Origin: Oscillospiraceae bacterium
GTDB taxonomy: Bacteria; Bacillota; Clostridia; Oscillospirales; Oscillospiraceae
Reading direction: 5' to 3'
NCBI GenBank assembly: GCA_910575695.1
Contig: CAJTGJ010000022.1
Coordinates: 18,681 to 82,680 of the forward strand
DNA: 64,000 nucleotides
Shown here: positions 60,439 through 64,000 of the stretch, in pieces
Layout: each line of letters opens with the position of its first letter
Position numbering within the stretch: the stretch's first letter is position 1
Notes under the pieces: model-generated
The model's database searches: none
What the model was told of the DNA's origin: nothing
What the model saw: only the letters and a program-made list of their open reading frames with translations
Made by a program: the position numbers and the translations under genes

Positions 60439-61281
60439 TCAGCGCACCTCTGCGGCAGGCACCGTGTCCATGTCGTCAAAGGCCTGGTTCTCACCGCCCA
60501 TGGCCCAGATAAAGGTATAGCTGGCGGTGCCGCACCCGGCGTGGATGGACCAGGAGGGGGAGATCACCGCGTCAAAGTTGTGCATGACGATGTGGCGGGT
60601 CTCGGTGGGCTCGCCCATCAGGTGAAAGACCACCTCGCCCTCTGGGATATCGAAGTAGGTGTAGATCTCCATGCGCCGCTCGTGGGTGTGGACGGGCATG
60701 GTGTTCCACACGCTTCCGCTGTCCAGCACCGTCATGCCCATGGACAGCTGGCAGGTTTTCAGCACATCGGGGTGGATAAACTGGTTGATGACCCGCTTGT
60801 TGGCCGTCTCCGGGGAGCCCAGCGGCTTTTTCGCCGCGTCGGCCAGCTTGATCAGCCGGGTTTCATAGGCGCGGTGGGCCGGGGCGGACACGCCGTAGAA
60901 CCGGGCGGGCAGGCCGGGGTCGTCGCTCTGGAACACCACGCTTTTTGCGCCCTGGGTGATGTAAATGCAGTCCTTATGGCCCATGGGATAGTCCGTACCG
61001 TCCACAGTGCACACGCCGCTGCTGCCCAGGTTGAAGAAGCCCGCCTCCCGGCGCTCCAGGAAGTATTGGGTTCCGAAATTGTGCCAGATGTCGATGCCCT
61101 TGTCGATGGAAACGGCCTCATTGACCGGCATGATGCCCAGAGTCACCATGCGGTCCACATGGGAGTACACGGCCTGGACCGTGTCAGGCTGGTAGAGGTC
61201 CTGGATCAGAAATTCGTTCCGGAGCTCTTGGGTGGTGTAACGCTTCGCGTCGCGCTGGTTGGCGGAATAACGGACGTCCAT
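60439..61281 (-). CDS. kduI: 5-dehydro-4-deoxy-D-glucuronate isomerase
   Basis: 280 residues, standard KduI length. It converts 5-keto-4-deoxyuronate, the product of unsaturated uronide breakdown, to 3-deoxy-D-glycero-2,5-hexodiulosonate. A cupin with metal ligands in PVHTHERRMEIYTYF (about 196-210) and HAGCGTASYTFIWAMGGEN near the end, plus ERREAGFFNLG. The partner KduD is not seen in the window. Promoter at 61347-61374. Confidence 0.96.
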   Translation of the reverse strand: MDVRYSANQRDAKRYTTQELRNEFLIQDLYQPDTVQAVYSHVDRMVTLGIMPVNEAVSIDKGIDIWHNFGTQYFLERREAGFFNLGSSGVCTVDGTDYPMGHKDCIYITQGAKSVVFQSDDPGLPARFYGVSAPAHRAYETRLIKLADAAKKPLGSPETANKRVINQFIHPDVLKTCQLSMGMTVLDSGSVWNTMPVHTHERRMEIYTYFDIPEGEVVFHLMGEPTETRHIVMHNFDAVISPSWSIHAGCGTASYTFIWAMGGENQAFDDMDTVPAAEVR

Positions 61282-61346
61282 ATTCGTTTTTTCTCCTATT
61301 ACATATTTGTTTAAGCTTTCCTGCGGTCGATTTTGCTCCTGCCTTT

Positions 61347-61374
61347 ATTATACCAATATGGCTGGCCAGGTCAA
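61347..61374 (-). promoter_or_regulatory. promoter of kduI
   Basis: Minus strand TTGACC (61369-61374), 16-bp spacer, TATAAT (61347-61352). It overlaps the beginning of the chloramphenicol acetyltransferase remnant on the other strand. Confidence 0.7.
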
Positions 61375-61657
61375 GATAAATGTAGGTCACGAAGCCGAAA
61401 CGCTGAGCCTGCTGTTTATCTCCACCCTGCCCTGGATCCGCTGCACTGATCTGCGCCAGCCAGTGCCTACCCCAGCGGACAGCAATCCGAGGATCACCTG
61501 GGGGAAATACACGACGGAAGGGAGACGGACGGTAATGCCTGCCACCCTGCTGGTCAACCACGCCCTGGTGGACGGGGCGCGTATGGGGCAGTTCTTCGCC
61601 ATGCTGGCACGGGAAATGAAACGGTTTGTGGATGAGCGGGCCTGTGCGCGGCAATAG
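61361..61657 (+). pseudogene. chloramphenicol acetyltransferase gene remnant (3' part)
   Basis: About 97 residues matching the C-terminal part of type A CAT: FISTLPWIRCTDLRQP, ITWGKYTTEGRRTVMPATL and the catalytic histidine region VNHALVDGARMGQFF (HHxxxDG in the family, here NHALVDG). The N-terminal half that completes the trimer interface and acetyl-CoA site is absent, so the product cannot be a working enzyme. An ATG at 61358 may still start a short peptide. Probably left by a deletion or insertion that also shaped the kduI promoter. Confidence 0.75.
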
Positions 61658-61815
61658 GGAACGGCCCGCCCCTTACACCCAGTTCCCGCCCCAACGCATT
61701 CAAATTTATGCCTCCTCCCCCCCCCCAACCGGTACTCACAGGCAGGAGTATCGGTGTGGACAGTCAAGCGTTCCAGGTTCGCCGTAAAAAAATTTGAAAA
61801 TAAAGCAAAAAAGTG

Positions 61816-61844
61816 TTGACAAATGGTGCGCCGTCTGTTATTAT
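61816..61844 (+). promoter_or_regulatory. strong promoter in the gap before tRNA-Ala
   Basis: TTGACA (61816-61821), 17-bp spacer, TATTAT (61839-61844). No gene follows before the tRNA. The gap 61658-62057 holds this and the next promoter, a C tract near 61716, and no supported gene. Confidence 0.65.
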
Positions 61845-61964
61845 TACTCTTGCGTTAAGCAAGGCGCAAAACAGAACAGATTGTATGGAGTATGGTTCAG
61901 TTGGAGGCACACATCGTTAGCAAAATGTCTTTAAATTTGTTCTAAAAGTTTGGAAAATTTATGG

Positions 61965-61993
61965 TTGACAATTTGCGAGAGATGTTGTATAAT
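61965..61993 (+). promoter_or_regulatory. consensus promoter of tRNA-Ala
   Basis: Perfect TTGACA (61965-61970), 17-bp spacer, perfect TATAAT (61988-61993), 64 bp before the tRNA. Confidence 0.85.
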
Positions 61994-62057
61994 GTGCGAT
62001 GTTGATTGAAAAAATCAACGGGTAGCAGTACATGGAAGTACTGAGAAAAGTTTATAT

Positions 62058-62133
<76 letters not shown>

Positions 62134-62152
62134 GAACCCGTAAAGGGTTCAA

Positions 62153-62194
62153 GAAAAACCGCTGTAATCGAAAGGTTACAGCGGTTTTTCTTTT
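62153..62194 (+). terminator. terminator after tRNA-Ala
   Basis: GAAAAACCGCTGTAA / TTACAGCGGTTTTTC stem with an 8-nt loop, then TTTT. A smaller hairpin GAACCC / GGGTTC directly follows the tRNA (62134-62150). Confidence 0.85.
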
Positions 62195-62280
62195 GATTTG
62201 TTCAAAGTTGTGATTTAGCACTTGCAAGAGTAGAACGCTTGATTTTTCAAAAATATTTGACAAATCAAGGAGTGCTGAAA

Positions 62281-63216
62281 ATGGCTAAAATCAAAATGAA
62301 AAACAGTGTCACGGTTGCGGAAACCTTTCACGATTTCCTTGTTGGGAAAAAGGCGGCGGGGGTCAGCGAGAAAACCCTACTCACCTACGGACAACACTTT
62401 TCGGCGGTCAGCAAGCACCTTTCCCCTGATACTCCCATGGACGCGCTGAACAAGGCCGATTTGGAGGCCATGATTGCCAGCATGAGGGACGCGGGCCTTG
62501 CGGCTAACTCCATCAAGAGTTACACGCGGACGATGAAATCTTTCCTTTCATGGTGCAATGAGGCCGGGATAACGCGGCTCAATATCCAGCTTTACAAGGC
62601 CGAAGAAACCATCAAGGAAACCTATTCAGACGAAGAATTGAAAAAATTGCTCAAAAAGCCCAATATGAAGAAATGCACTTTCGCAGAATACCGAAATTGG
62701 GTGATAATCAATCTGCTACTCAATAACGGTTGCCGCGCCGCAACCATCCGCAATATTCAAATCAAGGACGTGGACATTGAAAACAAGGTGATTTATCTGC
62801 GGCATACCAAAAATAAGCGGGCGCAGATTATCCCCCTCTGTGAAGCCCTCTGCGGCATTCTGCGGGAGTATATGAGGGTACGCGGCGGCGGTGAGGATGA
62901 ATACCTGTTTCCCAATGAGAACGGCGTACAGCTGACGGAAAACGGCTTGCGGTGTACGATTTCCAAGTACAACAGGCGGCGCGGCGTGGAAAAGACAAGT
63001 ATTCATCTGTTCCGTCACACGTTCGCAAAAAAGTATCTGGTGGACTGCGGCGGGAATGCGTTCACGCTCCAACGGCTGTTGGGCCACTCCACCCTTGATA
63101 TGACAAAACACTACTGCGCGATATTTGACGCAGACATTACCAAAAATTATGACAGCTTTTCCCCGCTGACACAGATAAAAGGTGCAGAGGGCAGTAAAAT
63201 CAAAATGGGGCGATAA
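62281..63216 (+). CDS. int: tyrosine-family site-specific integrase
   Basis: 311 residues. N-terminal SAM-like core-binding domain (about 10-100: VAETFHDFLVGKKAAGVSEKT, SIKSYTRTMKSFLSWC) and the catalytic domain (about 120-300) with Arg I in NNGCRAATIRNIQIKDV, the H-x-x-R box LFRHTFAKKYL, a following LLGHSTLDMT and the Tyr nucleophile in TKHYCAIF. It inserts or excises the element at the tRNA. The ATG at 62281 follows AAGGAGTG; an upstream in-frame ATG has no site. Lower GC than the chromosome. Confidence 0.93.
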   Translation: MAKIKMKNSVTVAETFHDFLVGKKAAGVSEKTLLTYGQHFSAVSKHLSPDTPMDALNKADLEAMIASMRDAGLAANSIKSYTRTMKSFLSWCNEAGITRLNIQLYKAEETIKETYSDEELKKLLKKPNMKKCTFAEYRNWVIINLLLNNGCRAATIRNIQIKDVDIENKVIYLRHTKNKRAQIIPLCEALCGILREYMRVRGGGEDEYLFPNENGVQLTENGLRCTISKYNRRRGVEKTSIHLFRHTFAKKYLVDCGGNAFTLQRLLGHSTLDMTKHYCAIFDADITKNYDSFSPLTQIKGAEGSKIKMGR

Positions 63217-63224
63217 TATGGCAG

Positions 63225-63256
63225 AATGGGCGGGAGCAATCCCCGCCCATTTTTTG
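63225..63256 (+). terminator. terminator after the integrase gene
   Basis: AATGGGCGGG / CCCGCCCATT stem, 7-nt loop, then TTTT. Confidence 0.85.
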
Positions 63257-63293
63257 AAGTTCACTTTACAACTACCATTTGCACGTTGCAATC

Positions 63294-63989
63294 CTAACAG
63301 GCGATATTGACCGTTTTCGTTGCCCGGACGGAATTACCACAGCAGGGGCAAATATACTTTCGCGTGCTGGACGGGCGCGGCGGCGGGATGGTATTCGTTC
63401 CGCTGTGTCTGCCCGTTCCCGTGATTTGAAAACCGCTGTATTCGTTTCGGTTAATCAGAATATCCGTCAGGCCGTTTTCAAGGATGAAGTCAAGGAGCGC
63501 GTCACTGGGGGAAGTATGCGACCAACCGTATTTGTCACTGTGCTCCACGTTCAGCCCGTGGGCCTCTGCCGCCGCCTTGAATTTCTTGTTGTGGTAGGTG
63601 TTCCCCCGACTGCAATCCTGTATGCCATTCTCATAATTGAAATAGTGTACCATTTCATGTAAGAGGGTGGCGGCTACTTCCTCAATGGGCCGGGCCAGCG
63701 TTCCCGCGCCGATGTTGATTTCATGCGTCCCGCCCAGCTTGGAAACCCAGGTATCATCCCGCAAGGAGAAATAACCGTATGCGCGGGGCGTGGACTGGAT
63801 GGTGATGGTGGGCCTTGAAAGTGCGCTTTCAAAAAATTCAGCGTTCAGCAGTGTCAGCGCCAGTGATAAAATGTAAGAAAACGCCGAGGAAAAAAGGCTC
63901 ATCGGTAGAATGAGTGGGTGGTAAAAACTGAACAAGCCCTTGGCAGCACAGGGGAAACGACTATGATTAAGTTGCGAAACAAAAATCAT
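63294..63989 (-). CDS. SprT-like zinc protein, start uncertain
   Basis: Up to 231 residues. Zinc metallopeptidase-like motif HEMVHYFNYENG (about 112-123), an upstream RPTITIQS..RAYGYF core strand pattern and a C-terminal zinc ribbon CPCC...C (last 20 residues). SprT/Spartan proteins act on DNA-protein crosslinks; stand-alone SprT-like genes are common on conjugative elements, where their job is unknown. No ribosome site precedes the ATG at 63989; the start may be 63902 (MSLFSSAF) or lie beyond the window. Confidence 0.82.
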   Translation of the reverse strand: MIFVSQLNHSRFPCAAKGLFSFYHPLILPMSLFSSAFSYILSLALTLLNAEFFESALSRPTITIQSTPRAYGYFSLRDDTWVSKLGGTHEINIGAGTLARPIEEVAATLLHEMVHYFNYENGIQDCSRGNTYHNKKFKAAAEAHGLNVEHSDKYGWSHTSPSDALLDFILENGLTDILINRNEYSGFQITGTGRHSGTNTIPPPRPSSTRKYICPCCGNSVRATKTVNIAC

Positions 63990-64000
63990 GGAAGAAGGCC

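Overview
The window is high-GC bacterial chromosome (roughly 60% GC, Shine-Dalgarno AGGAGG sites, classical -35/-10 promoters). It fits a gut anaerobe of the Oscillospiraceae. The best guess is Flavonifractor plautii or a close relative: the window pairs a bacterial (Eubacterium ramulus-type) chalcone isomerase with a flavodoxin-like enzyme that I read as a flavone reductase. The same neighbourhood holds pyruvate:ferredoxin oxidoreductase, formyl-THF ligase and several sugar, uronate and sugar-acid loci. The species call is inference.

Layout. 1-1198: N-terminal part of PFOR. 1397-6555: a flavonoid module on the minus strand (flavone reductase candidate, chalcone isomerase, a 4-TM protein, a six-repeat LVIVD propeller protein) with a divergent LysR regulator. 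6749-9970: a BlaI/BlaR1-like pair whose sensor gene carries two compensating frameshifts. 10065-13359: housekeeping genes (rpmF, DUF177, a membrane protein, yajC, tgt, a frameshifted TfoX-C gene). 13479-16014: an XRE regulator, a Ser/Thr kinase and a zinc-ribbon/beta-helix membrane protein. 16113-28267: a hexuronate operon (TRAP transporter, two GH31 enzymes, uxuA, uxuB, uxaC), followed by a GntR regulator and a YcxB-like protein. 29946-31040: an orphan eutH. 31141-34456: a two-component system with an extracytoplasmic partner. 34719-36565: a ZTP riboswitch and fhs. 36771-37964: a DUF815 ATPase.

38200-58629 is a large carbohydrate locus. It holds an ABC importer (binding protein and permeases at opposite ends), BadF-type kinase, AgaS-like isomerase, KbaZ, GH4, a 2-hydroxyacid dehydrogenase, SDR, IlvD-type dehydratase, two NodB-like proteins with altered active sites, a MATE exporter, an unknown internally duplicated protein, and UTRA and AraC regulators. 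Divergent from it lies an acylating aldehyde dehydrogenase / 4-hydroxy-2-oxoacid aldolase pair. 58712-61657 holds an unknown protein with its own operator, kduI with a discoidin-like partner, and the 3' remnant of a chloramphenicol acetyltransferase gene. From 62058, a tRNA-Ala(GGC) is followed directly by a tyrosine integrase and a SprT-like protein with lower GC, the edge of an integrated element.

How it fits together: the cell appears to take up plant-derived compounds. Uronates enter by TRAP and run through UxaC/UxuB/UxuA and KduI to 2-keto-3-deoxygluconate. An unidentified sugar or sugar acid enters by ABC transport. Flavones are reduced to flavanones and isomerised to chalcones. The strongest candidate for something undescribed is the flavonoid module with its two uncharacterised members; next are the 38-58 kb locus and the XRE/kinase/beta-helix trio.
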